Below are positions 12,601 to 21,000 of a DNA stretch of 64,000 nt, piece after piece (the first letter of the stretch is position 1; every line of letters begins with the position of its first letter). The position numbers were made by a program, and so were the translations under genes. Location of the stretch: positions 2,857,001 to 2,921,000 of the forward strand of contig NC_088326.1 of the NCBI RefSeq assembly GCF_910592395.1. Direction: 5' to 3'. The stretch comes from Lineus longissimus. Lineage: Eukaryota > Nemertea > Pilidiophora > Heteronemertea > Lineidae. Under the pieces are notes generated by a model. It was not told the origin of the DNA and ran no database searches. It was given only the letters and a program-made list of their open reading frames with translations.

Positions 12601-14201
12601 TAGTGGTCTTGTCTCTCCTATGAGAAGTATTATGGACCAAGAAGACCAAATTGCCCTTATTCTCCTGCTGTTACTCCGTCGGAGGCGGCGGCGGCGGCGG
12701 CGCCGCGTGGACCGTAGTCTTTGGACAAGGCCATGGATTCAGAGAAGAGAGGATAAGGGGGCCTATGCAAATCTAATTGCTGAATTGCGGGAGGAGGACC
12801 CCATGCAGTATCGCCAGTTCCACAGAGTGCGGGTCGAGAAATTTCAGGAATTGCTCGAGATGGTGGGGCCGCAGATACAAAGGCAGGATACAGTAATGCG
12901 ACGCAGTATCGATCCTGGCCATTGGTATCATGTGACTGACCTATAAATCATGTGACCGATCTGCTTGTTGTGATTCGTCGAACTCGCGCAACAATGCAGC
13001 AGGTAGCCCCCACACGGTGATTAACTTCCTCGCGTGTCGAGAAAATATCAAACATGCTAGATCGGCTGCGTCTCGACTCGCGAGGGAAGATACGCAGCAA
13101 AAAACGACCCCACACAGTGAGAATTTGCCTGTCGCAACATGCACGCGTGTCACTTGCATCACGCAAATTTTCACCGTGTGGTGCAGGCTTAACCACGCTT
13201 GACCCGCCGAGTGGAACAAAAAATGACATCACAGCAGCACCAATGACCCCGGCGCGGTATACTTCAACTTTTTTCTTTTTCACTCGATACTCTTGAAGCC
13301 GAAAAAGAAAAAGACACGTTCCAACATACAATGCTGCATCATATTTACCTTTTCTGCATAAGAAGTGTTTCTTTTCGCTGCAGTCATTGTCGTACCACCT
13401 CCAGTTACCATTACGTTTCACAAAACGGACGCACCGCTCATGGTTCGCGACATCATTCAGACCAATGTTTAAATAAAACGGATTGGATTCTTTCGGCCAA
13501 TCAAACGTTGAGTAGTCGATCCAGTAAAGCTTTGTTATACTTCCTCTGGGGTCAGCAAGTCCGATCCAAGGATCATCAGTCGAATCACAGCTGCAATGAA
13601 ATGAATAAACTTCGTCCATTCACGACGAAACGAAGACAGTTACGTTTTAATGACGCTTTTCTAGATGGTTGCGAAAGGTCTCTATTTTTGGCAGATTTTC
13701 ATCGAAAGTTTCAGCTATTCTACATGATAAGCTATAATAGCTATATATTATTTGTTTATTGTCACCTATTTATTTATACAAATAGCCAGCCTTAAGGCTT
13801 ATGAGACAGTTGTTCGGGCATACGAGTTGTGAGATGTCGTTTCAAGTTCTTACTGCCCATTTCTCATCTCATATGCCCGAATCACAAAATTTGCAACTTC
13901 TTTGGCAAATTCGCCCTTGGTTAACATAATCTGGAGTCTCTCCTCATCGTCACTTGGTTCAACAAGTGTTACGGATATCTCCGTGTAAATGTATGTATCT
14001 TGTTTTCTACTCACTTTTGGATCCTGTTGGTAATTTCAGTGTTTTCATTCCCACTATGGATGCTTGCAAGATGCCCGCCAACCGAGACGCAATATTTTTG
14101 AGCATCGGAAAAATTCCTTTGTCGCCCCCGGACGTAGAGAAACTGGCTCGAGTCAACTGAGAACCAGTCCGACGGACATGTTCCAGATACGATCGCAACA
14201 C
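72..14201 (-). CDS. Multi-CTLD / EGF modular secreted or membrane protein (partial at both ends)
   Basis: Large lectin-like gene read right to left. Exons: 14201-14015, 13590-13349, 11099-10916, 10388-10159, 9616-9448, 9007-8781, 8489-8346, 8016-7885, 6706-6575, 5820-5689, 5146-4960, 4604-4366, 4156-3973, 3054-2828, 2529-2361, 2154-1910, 1392-1258, 656-482, 313-72. All have AG acceptors and GT donors. Lengths fit one open frame: N-half exons enter in phase 1 and leave in phase 2, C-half exons enter in phase 2 and leave in phase 1, EGF exons are 1-1, so modules can be added or skipped without frameshift. Order: CTLD x3, EGF x4 with a dead CTLD half-exon in the middle, CTLD x3, EGF, CTLD. The CTLDs show the WIGL core and a W-x-D-x-x-C region but no EPN or QPD sugar motif, so calcium-dependent sugar binding is not supported. 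CTLD/EGF proteins are usually extracellular recognition or adhesion molecules. No signal-peptide exon or C-terminal anchor was found, and the gene continues left. It could be two or more genes; unbroken phase favours one. Confidence 0.85.
1258..1392 (-). CDS. EGF module between CTLD 6 and 7
   Basis: 135-nt exon, phase 1-1, acceptor tctcttccag, donor gtaggc. Protein starts DLNECAYNYHNC and contains CVNTIGSFTCQC, a calcium-binding EGF with six cysteines. It is diverged from the duplicated EGF pairs. Confidence 0.87.
1910..2529 (-). CDS. CTLD module 6
   Basis: Exons 2529-2361 and 2154-1910. The N half has RCAGIGWRQEW and AHCVANGANLTSIHDEKE. The C half has CDNAHDVWLGL, SQCVKLKH and WKWVDAPC, ending FVCKKG. 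Confidence 0.87.
2828..4156 (-). CDS. CTLD module 5
   Basis: Exons 4156-3973 and 3054-2828. The N half has LPCPSGLHEYEI and a divergent helix (SVICENMEPRFGTLVTIGS) instead of GGxLASIHS. The C half has CNTTSAVWIGL, KKCVAMKN and LWTDYHC, ending FICKLS. The intron holds several MITE copies (3087-3640). Confidence 0.85.
3170..3313 (-). mobile_element. MITE family A, copy 1 (9-bp target duplication)
   Basis: Ends CAATCTCC (3170-3177) and GGAGATTG (3306-3313), flanked by a perfect 9-bp duplication ATGAACTCT at 3161-3169 and 3314-3322. Interior matches the copies at 3493, 5390 and 48400 in reverse orientation. It sits inside the left half of another partial copy (about 3087-3160). A 9-bp duplication is typical of Mutator-like elements; no transposase is encoded. 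Confidence 0.8.
3493..3640 (+). mobile_element. MITE family A, copy 2
   Basis: CAATCTCC at 3493-3500 and the near-complementary end GAAGATTG at 3633-3640, flanked by a perfect 9-bp duplication ACCGACGCA at 3484-3492 and 3641-3649. 148 bp, non-coding. Confidence 0.8.
4366..5146 (-). CDS. CTLD module 4 (lacks the inner disulfide pair)
   Basis: Exons 5146-4960 and 4604-4366. The N half has YRCEDVVNW and MYCINYGGHLASIHSEAE. The C half has CENSSSIEAWIGL, but the second core cysteine is Tyr (SEYLYF) and the third is Ser (WADGDSWL), while the last is kept (FFFCKRG). Both replacements are one base from Cys codons. Confidence 0.86.
5390..5551 (+). mobile_element. MITE family A, copy 3 (contains a duplication breakpoint)
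   Basis: Ends CAATCTCC and GGAGATTG. The 9-bp flanks gtgatgcgt and gagacgcgt match at 7 of 9 positions. The right part from 5492 is repeated at 7688-7747 as the left edge of the tandem duplication, so the rearrangement broke inside this element. Confidence 0.75.
5689..5820 (-). CDS. EGF module (left duplicate, proximal type)
   Basis: 132-nt exon, phase 1-1, calcium-binding EGF starting DADECATPDIC. Acceptor ttttaaag and donor gtaagt are conserved with the paralogue at 7885-8016. Confidence 0.87.
6144..6557 (+). mobile_element. 5S-rRNA-like SINE, head-to-tail dimer
   Basis: Two units start with tagtaccccc, at 6144 (full, about 266 bp) and 6410 (truncated, about 148 bp). The segment at about 6234-6290 (AAGTTAAGCAACGT, then TTGGATCGGTGACCGG) resembles the 3' half of 5S rRNA with its internal promoter blocks. 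The paralogous duplicate lacks the element (empty site 8327-8340). Flanking caatatatc (6131-6139) and caatatc (6558-6564) look like an imperfect target duplication. Third copy at 33764. Confidence 0.7.
6575..6706 (-). CDS. EGF module (left duplicate, distal type)
   Basis: 132-nt exon, copy of 8346-8489 with two in-frame deletions (9 and 3 nt), giving DIDECANFCISK. A transposon begins only 14 bp upstream of its acceptor (6721) and a SINE dimer ends 18 bp downstream of its donor. The polypyrimidine tract survives only because it lies in the duplicated target site, so splicing efficiency may be altered. Confidence 0.82.
6721..7260. mobile_element. 540-bp non-autonomous DNA transposon with 9-bp target duplication
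   Basis: Inserted between duplicated AAAGATAAA sequences (6712-6720 and 7261-7269). The paralogous copy has a single AAAGATAAA (8495-8503). Ends are imperfect inverted repeats sharing CTATTTGGCAAGCC. The inside is rich in Gly-cassette-like repeats of GCCAAACAGG and CGAGCCGG. No coding capacity. Mutator-like or hAT-like; the 9-bp duplication favours the former. Confidence 0.82.
7478..7687 (-). pseudogene. Decapitated CTLD C-half exon at a tandem-duplication junction
   Basis: The coding stretch from WIGMSDPNNN to FICKRG with its donor (gtgag) matches exon 9007-8781. The first ~20 nt of that exon, including its conserved cysteine and the ctttcag acceptor, are missing: at 7687/7688 the sequence jumps to the interior of a MITE otherwise seen at 5492. 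Without an acceptor and without an N-half partner it cannot be spliced as a domain. Flanking EGF exons are phase 1-1, so skipping it leaves the gene in frame. Confidence 0.85.
7885..8016 (-). CDS. EGF module (right duplicate, proximal type)
   Basis: 132-nt exon, phase 1-1. Protein starts DTDECATPDIC and contains CVNTKGSYTCDCKTGF, six cysteines, calcium-binding type. Nearly identical to the exon at 5689-5820; coding differences include Thr/Ala in the start motif and Gly/Glu before the last cysteine. Confidence 0.88.
8346..8489 (-). CDS. EGF module (right duplicate, distal type)
   Basis: 144-nt exon, phase 1-1, between atcttttacag and gtaggt. Protein begins DIDECAKDANLC and contains CVNTIGNYSCDC. 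It has six cysteines, a calcium-binding D-x-D-E-C start and the C-x-N-x4-Y-x-C pattern of hydroxylatable calcium-binding EGFs. The paralogue at 6575-6706 lacks four residues. Confidence 0.88.
8781..9616 (-). CDS. CTLD module 3
   Basis: Exons 9616-9448 and 9007-8781. The N half starts ADPCPGEPKY and contains LQCVKRNAGLPSIHS. The C half reads CNSVDRIWIGM, KCVQLAMDNS and VWVWKDVDC, ending FICKRG. The C-half exon is the intact counterpart of the broken half-exon at 7478-7687; the two are almost identical over their shared length. Confidence 0.88.
10159..11099 (-). CDS. CTLD module 2
   Basis: Exons 11099-10916 and 10388-10159. The N half contains TSCEPSGSG, then RACTKSGGALVSIHSEA. The C half reads CQGTDEVWIGL, HRCIEMKK and WRWQDEDC, ending FICQIG. 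The acceptor at 10388 has a second usable AG three bases downstream, giving a possible one-codon (NAGNAG-type) difference. The intron 5' of this module carries the Harbinger element. Confidence 0.87.
11878..13189. mobile_element. PIF/Harbinger DNA transposon with ~265-bp terminal inverted repeats
   Basis: Terminal repeats 11878-12142 and about 12925-13189, starting AGCC(C/T)GCACCACACGGTG, flanked by the target duplication TAA (11875-11877 and 13190-13192), the TWA target of PIF/Harbinger elements. The inside encodes only the N-terminal part of a Harbinger transposase, so this is an internal-deletion derivative. It lies in the intron between CTLD modules 1 and 2. Confidence 0.88.
12620..12946 (+). 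pseudogene. Truncated Harbinger-type transposase (HARBI1-like N-terminus)
   Basis: 108-codon frame starting at ATG 12620. After an arginine run encoded by a CGG/CGC tract it reads RSLWTRPWIQRREDKGAY, then LREEDPMQYRQFHRVRVEKF and LLEMVGPQIQRQDT, the pattern preceding the catalytic core of PIF/Harbinger transposases. The frame then runs into the right terminal repeat (from about 12925) and stops at TAA 12944-12946. The DDE catalytic core is absent, so it cannot be catalytically active. Confidence 0.82.
13349..14201 (-). CDS. CTLD module 1
   Basis: Exons 14201-14015 (187 nt) and 13590-13349 (242 nt). The N half reads GTCPSDWF, then QKYCVSVGGHLASIHS. The C half reads CDSTDDPWIGL, HERCVRF and WRWYDNDC, ending FLCRKG. 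Both loop cysteines are present. The upstream acceptor (cttttttctgcacag) shows that at least one more 5' exon exists, presumably the signal peptide, which I could not find up to 18 kb. Confidence 0.88.
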
Positions 14202-15729
14202 CTGTGCAGAAAAAGCGTTGTTTTAAAGTGAACTTATCCCGGCATTCTGTTCGTGACGAATATTAAATGGTCCTAACATAACAATATTTGGAATGTACGG
14301 AACACAGCAACACAGGTTACTTGCTTTGTGTGTTCCACGTATCACAACCCGAGCCACAATGTCGGCCCATCTTGATCTTTATCTTTCATTTAAAGGGACT
14401 CTTTAGGTACCAGCTAGGTACTATAAGGCAAGATAAAGTTATCCAATAGCGGACTCTCCCATCTCTCAGTGCATCCACAAGCTAATTACACTTGTACGAT
14501 GGTTATATTTTCGTGCTGAATCAAAATGACATTGTACCCTTACTCTGCATATAAATCACCAAAAGAGGGCAAATTTAACCCTGCCTATAGTCCCCCTTGA
14601 AGAAACAAAAAAGAGTATCATAGGCCTAATCTTTCTAGTAGTAACATTTAATGTCACTATACCTGGTTTTGGACCAACTATCTTTGCGGAAACCTTAAAT
14701 TTATTTTATGTGAAGTAACCACCATGACAGGAGCATTTTTACTCTGCCCCCGAAATCCCACTCGACCTCTTCTTACTCCACGGACCAGTAACCCCAGTAG
14801 GTTGGTAATCTCCATTAACAAAATCGTTCAAAACGTAGACTTTAATTGAGCAGAAAACTACTTTCCACCCTGCAGCGCCTATCATCATTATGATTATCAT
14901 CGTACCATTAAACTGAAAGGTAATTCAATAATTAAAGGATGACCTGGCTAAATGTGTGCGTGAGGTTTCGCTGTCCCATTCCGAGAGCCAATTCACCTAG
15001 TTACCTCTATCATAAACTTTTGAAAGACTCTGCCTCCATTAACTGAAATCGTTCCAAACGTAGATAATGGTGCAGAACAGTATATCGACTCAGCGCGTAT
15101 TTCATATACCGTTAAACTAAAATGTTTAATGGCGATTAGGGTGATAGGATCAGTTAGCGTGGCCATTCTTTGATTAAACGTTTTCCGCTCAATTTCAGTC
15201 GGGCGTCAGCCTCCAATCATTGTGGTAATAACACATGAATAAGTCATTATAGCAACACAGTTGGACAGCCAAACAGATCGAATTTTATAAACTTACGAAC
15301 TTACGCATGCACCAAGCAGCTGATTCGTACTTTCCGCTCTTTTCAAGAATTCAGGGAATGATGAAGGAGAACTTGATTGTATGTACATGTATTATGTAAT
15401 TTTGCTTCAGGACATGGTACCAGACTCTGGGCAACAGATACCGCCCTTCGTCATTGCCACGTATCATGGCTGCATTACCAGAGCGGGGGATTGGTGCCGG
15501 TGCCAAGTGTGTCCCCGGAACGATTGTGGCTCATCCTGAGGAAATCAGGGGTTAATGTTCGGAGAAGCGAACATTAATCGGAAATCAGGGGTTCCGAACA
15601 TTAACCCCTGATTTCCTCAGGATGATTGTGACGGGAAGAGCGTTCTTTTCTTGTTTATCATTCAGTCAAGAAGATGCGCACATTAACTTGATAACGAGAA
15701 TGAGGTAGCTTCATTATTTTTTTACGACT
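14202..15729. other. No gene recognised; 32-bp perfect hairpin inside
   Basis: I see no supportable exon. The missing 5' exon(s) of the lectin gene may lie here or further right. At 15532-15563 and 15593-15624 there is a perfect 32-bp inverted repeat separated by 29 bp, with GATTGTG just outside on both sides. Confidence 0.6.
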
Positions 15730-17112
15730 GATATCTATGGCAAGCCGTTTGCTTCAAAAAGTCGAAATGATTTTTTTTCGAGTCAAAATGATTTTTTTCA
15801 AGTCAAGAAAAAAAATTTGAAATAAATTTTTTTTTCAAGTCGAGATATTTATTTTTCTTCTCATTTAACTTATTGAAGTTAAATCAATTAATAAAAATTT
15901 CACTGCGAGAAAAAAATGATTATAAAAATTAAAATAGTGTTTGTAAAATATGATAATGATACATAATAAATACCGAAATAGTGTCGAAAGTAAAAATTTC
16001 ATATTCGAGTAAAAATTTCATACTCGAGAAAATAATCAGTCGAGCGCTACAAAAATAAAGTCGAACATTATGACGTCATCAGTTTTTGTGTACATTGCGC
16101 GCGCCGCCTAATTCAACACCTGGCCAGCCGCGATCAGGCCCGTGTGTCGTGTTATTCTGCAAACCCTCTATCGCGTGCAATACCTGATCGTTAGTGCTGT
16201 GCATAGGCACCAAGACCTCCGCAAAATCTTCTGCCAAAACGGAACCGGTGTAATGTTTTTGAGTGTTTCTGTTTTTGAGTGTTTCCCCTCATTGTTTGGG
16301 AACGCTCAAAAATAGATTGACAAGTTTTTCTGTGTATCCCCCCTATTGAAAAGTCGTGGTCTCTCTAGCTGCCTATTGTTTGGAAACACTGACACATGGG
16401 GAACAACCACAGATGTTACACCGGCACCGAAGTGATCGCATGCACGTATATACAGCGCACTCAGAATTCCTAGAATGTCATCTAGTAGCCTGGAACAGTT
16501 CTCTAGTTTGTTTTGATCTAATGATTGTCTGGCCCTTTCAGATCGCCGGACCATAGCGGGACACTGACGCAGACACTCGGCAATGTCAACAACATCGCCT
16601 CCCGCTATCTTGCATACTGTATAGACTGGTCCCCTGCTATGTATATATGTGGGCATTAGAATGCGAAGTCAGCAAGAGAACGGTTGGGGACGAGTCTACA
16701 TACTGTACACGAAAAGTGATGACGTCATAATGTTCGACTCATTTTTTTCTGTCTCGAATGTGTTTTTTTTTTGTTGAATAGGAAATTTGTCATTTACAAT
16801 AAATTTTTATCGACTTGAAAAAAATTTAAAAGAATTAGAAAAATAATCAACTGATAAGTTGTATATAAAAAAATTAATGAAAAAAACTTTTTTTTTTACT
16901 TAAAAAAAAAATATGTATATATATTTAAAAAGTCGACTTAAAAAAAAACAAACTTGTAGAATTGAAAAAAAATGTGTAAACTTGAAAATACTAATCTCAA
17001 CTTTTTGAAGAAATTTCTTGACTTGAAATATTTTTTCTTGACTTGAAAAAAAAATCTCGACTTGAAAAAAATCATCTCGACTTTTTGAAGCAAACGGCTT
17101 GCCATAGATATC
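15730..17112. mobile_element. 1.38-kb fold-back element with A/T-tract arms
   Basis: Terminal inverted repeats begin TATGGCAAGCCGTTTGC (15736) and end with its complement (to 17106), with GATATC outside each end. The arms, about 350-370 bp each, are mainly poly-A/poly-T runs punctuated by CAAGTCGA-like words. Their inner ends are also complementary: GTCGAACATTATGACGTCATCA near 16057 is mirrored near 16715-16738. A non-repetitive centre (about 16,100-16,700) has a 116-codon minus frame that I do not recognise and do not call a gene. Confidence 0.7.
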
Positions 17113-17636
17113 GCATTGCCTGAAATTCAGTGAAATAGTCTGTAAGAATAATGATACAAAATAATTAATAAACTTGACTTGATGACGTAATTTATAGACC
17201 TACCTATATTCAGTAAGAGGGTGCACGCACTGAAACTCCAAAAGAATCGGATTGTCAACATGTTCAGAGATTTACATTCCCAAATCAGTTCACCTCTTCA
17301 GAGTGTCAGGTCTTCGTGTCTCTAGTAAGTTGCCCCCAACAGTTGTTCCATTCTGAGTGCGTCCGTCGTCGTTCTTCGTCTGGAGATAGCGGAAATTTCA
17401 GTTCAATATCCTTATGATATCATGACTTTCTGTTTAGTGATGTTGTCATGGGCGACAATTGGCTGTCGAATGATTGAAACTGAATGTAATCGAGCCGTGC
17501 TTAATTATTTACGTCGACTCCCAAGGCAGTCTATTGGTCATTCTATTCAAACTTCCCGCGGGAAGGACGGACGGGCCGATCAATGCGTCGTACGCTGTTG
17601 CACGAATAAAAAAAGTAAATAAAGAGAAAAAAATGT

Positions 17637-17709
17637 TGGATACACGGGGAGTCGAACCCGTGACCACCAGATCGAAAGTCCAGCATTCTAACCGCTGAAC
17701 CACTTTTCA
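17637..17709 (-). pseudogene. tRNA-Glu(TTC)-like sequence with degenerate acceptor stem
   Basis: 73 nt with paired D arm, anticodon arm with loop CTTTCGA (anticodon TTC) and T arm with GGTTCGACTCC. The 5' acceptor strand (tgaaaag) pairs with the 3' strand (gtatcca) at only four of seven positions, and the T loop appears one base long. Probably a tRNA pseudogene or SINE head. Confidence 0.5.
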
Positions 17710-18049
17710 GGAGATGTGGTGGTTGGTCTCAAAACATGCTGTTAAGCCACCAGTGGTCATTGACCAAGGAAGTGTGAGAGGGAAATGTGAGGGGTGGCTC
17801 TAGCACGTTTTCTTGCTGGAATGCCGTGGGACACGCCCAATTCTAAATTTCAAAACTCCCGCACTACACGACTTCGCTCTCGGAGGGTTAATAGAGCTCT
17901 CCAATCGAATTCTTACCAGAGAGGTAGGAATCTCGGGCACTCGGCCATATTGGAAAAGTTGACACGTTCCCTTTGACAATTTGCTCATAAAATAACTCTT
18001 TTTGCTCCAGAAATATAAAGTTTTTGTTGGATCTGATCGCAGTGGAGAC

Positions 18050-21000
18050 ATGCAACCAAAAGAAGTGTTGAATAGGTTGCGTCAGTTCGACGCATACCCC
18101 AAAACTTTAGAAGATTTTCGTGTTAAAACTTATGCCGGTGCTGCAGGTAAATCAATGTAAACAACAATAAATATACACAAGTAGGCCTGCTACGCATGTA
18201 ACACACGCATGTAACTACAGGACAGGTGTGATTTGCATGCCTAGTACAAACCTGGGTTAAAATTTACAATACGTCATAAGGCCTAAGCTGCCTTCAGATT
18301 GATTTGTCATAAGCCACTGTGACCGTCACTTTATTCCGGGTAAAACGCATGACGGTCGATTCATGATGTCTTCTATTAATCAAAGAAAATTTGGCCTAAC
18401 TGCAGAATAGCCGGGACAGTAGTAGCTCTGTACATTATGTCCCTCTGTACATTATGTACTCATTCCTATCATTGAGCACAGAGTGTCCCGGGTATTCTGC
18501 AGTTGCTCCGAAAATTCCTTTCCAGTCACCATAATCAGTGGTCTGATTATGCTCATCCTCTTTGTCTCCGAACTCAACTACTATCTGACGACGGAGGTGC
18601 ATCCTGAGCTGTTTGTAGACATCAGCAGAGGACAGAAGTTGAAGATAAACATTGATATCACTTTCCCCAGGGTTTCATGTACTTGTAAGTATAGGCCTTT
18701 TTGATAAAGATTAATCAGAGCCAAAACAAATCAAATGTGCACACTCGGCATGTCAGAAGGCCTGAGCCGTCTTCGGACAATGCCATAAGCCACTGGACCC
18801 TTTGTTCCAGGTGAAACACATGACTGGTTGGTGCCCAAACGAACATCTTTGAAAACGGTTGATTCTAATAGAAAGGGTGTTTGTTGTCGGTATAGAAGTG
18901 AGTCACACTCACAGGAATTTTAATCCTTCAAATCTGCACCCCTGTCTCAGTCTCAAAAATTAAAGGCGATCATTTGCACTAATCTTGGTTTCTAAATCTT
19001 ATCAGAAACGTGTAATGTCCTTTGTTGTCGAAGAATCAGAATTCCTCTACAGAAGAAAAGAAAGAGGTTTACAGTAGTTGAAAAGATCTGTCTTTTTTTC
19101 TTTGCAGATTTAACTGTGGATGCCATGGACGTCTCTGGCGAATCTCAAAACGATGTTGACGCAAACTTGTTCAAGACTCGTCTGACCATGGAGGGCAAGC
19201 CTGTCAAGGACGGTGAGCCAGCAGAAAAAGAGAGTAAGTTCAGCTGCTGAGTCCTTGCTTCTGTGTAAAACTGGCCGAGGCCCACTGGCGTGGCAGAAAC
19301 CCAGCCTGTAAAAAGTAAACTCAGTTTGATTCTCCAGTAACAGTTTGCAGTTCAATTGCAGCTAATAAAACATGGTATTTTGTCAGAACCAGGTTGAATG
19401 ATATATGAAAACATCGGACTCACTAAAATGGGGACGTTGTGGCAGTCATAATTATTTCATTTTTTCTCATTTGCAGATCTAGGAGAAGAAAAATCTGTTG
19501 ACATTGTGAAGGTATGTTACAATTGCTCACTACGGAAGACACAGCAAATAGAATACGTACTCATAATAGATTATACCGTTTATGATACAGTAATGTTTAA
19601 AGGATTGCAATAAGCAGTTGTCAGTGCTCTACTTCGAATTGATCGCCTTGGAGGCTGATGAGATGCCATAAGGGAAGAAAATGTCATGAATAATGTTGGC
19701 TGTGCCAGAAGGGAAGAAACCGTAATGGGGTGATGCCATAAGGGAAGAATATGTAACGTTACTATCTTAATGGCATAATGGAAGCAAACGCAATGGGTAA
19801 CGTTAGTTAAGCCATAAGGGAATAAAATGTGGCCTATTTCTGCATCAATGTGATAGTAGGACCTCACACTAGTTGACTTGTAACATTCTAGGATGCAGAT
19901 GATGATGATGAAGAAATAGTCCAGGTCTTTTTCAATGATGTGGAGCCTGGTGTATGTATTTTGAAGGAAGACCAGCCACATTGTTGATTCACCAATATCA
20001 TGCTCTCTGTCCAGTTCACTTTCTTGCTTTAATCATCATAACTTTTTTAATTGTCTTCATTTTCTTTCTTTGCTGCCAACTTCAATTTATTTGGACTTTG
20101 CCGCACATTCTTTATTGTTTGGTGCAAAGTATCTCTTTTTGCACATTTATTTCTTTTCAATGTTGGTGATTTATATTTTACAACAAAAATCTATGTGTTC
20201 TTCAGTACTCAGTAGCTCAGTCACTTACCGTAAACATCTTAAAAAGCTGTACTGGTAGTCATTTGAGTCACCATTGCAGTAAAGTAACTTTTTCATGCAC
20301 AACCCTTCTTTGAAGACGATAATATTATTTTTGCTTATACACTAAGTTGTTTGGAAGTTGTTGATTCATATTGTGTTTATCTTCTTTGCTTTCAGACTCT
20401 AAAAAAGCCTTTAGACCCAACTAGATGTGAAAGTTGTTATGGTGCAGAAACAACTGATCTAAAGTAAGTGTTTTACCCACAACCATCATCCTCACACACC
20501 TTCACCCAACGATTCAATGCTTTGTGCCCTTCCGAAAGTTCCTGCACTGTCCCTACAACTTTATCAGTTTCCCATCACTTCAATACCCGAGATTAATATA
20601 TGATATTGGTATTCTGGGGAACTCCTTCTCCAGGTTGATATAAACCTTTCGGAGAGCACTGGTATTATATACTTCTTCGTAACTTGCAGATGCTGTAATA
20701 CTTGTGACGATGTGCGGGAGGCGTACCGCAGAAAAGGCTGGGCGTTCACAACGCCTGAGGAGATCGAGCAGTGCAAGCGGGAAGGGTATGCCGAGAAGAT
20801 GAAGGCTGGTGTGAACGAAGGGTGTCGCATGTACGGTTATCTTCAAGTCAATAAGGTACGCGTCACAAATTTAACTTCCAATGTTATCAGTCAAAATCTT
20901 GGTTCCACTGACGCTACATTAGACAATTCTGAACACGGTGCCCTAACAGTGTACATCATCAATCACTGGATCAGAGATATGCTGGGGGATCGGAGATATA

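Noticed and set aside
12948..13619. Long minus frame fusing CTLD sequence with downstream sequence
   Set aside because: Only 13590-13349 is exon; the rest reads through the donor into intron and the Harbinger terminal repeat.
16306..16656. 116-aa minus frame in the fold-back element centre
   Set aside because: No family resemblance, no splice context and confined to a repeat; not supportable as a gene.
19892..19951. Obligate extra ERGIC3 exon
   Set aside because: Family-length protein and phase are satisfied without it and its donor is weak; kept only as a possible isoform.
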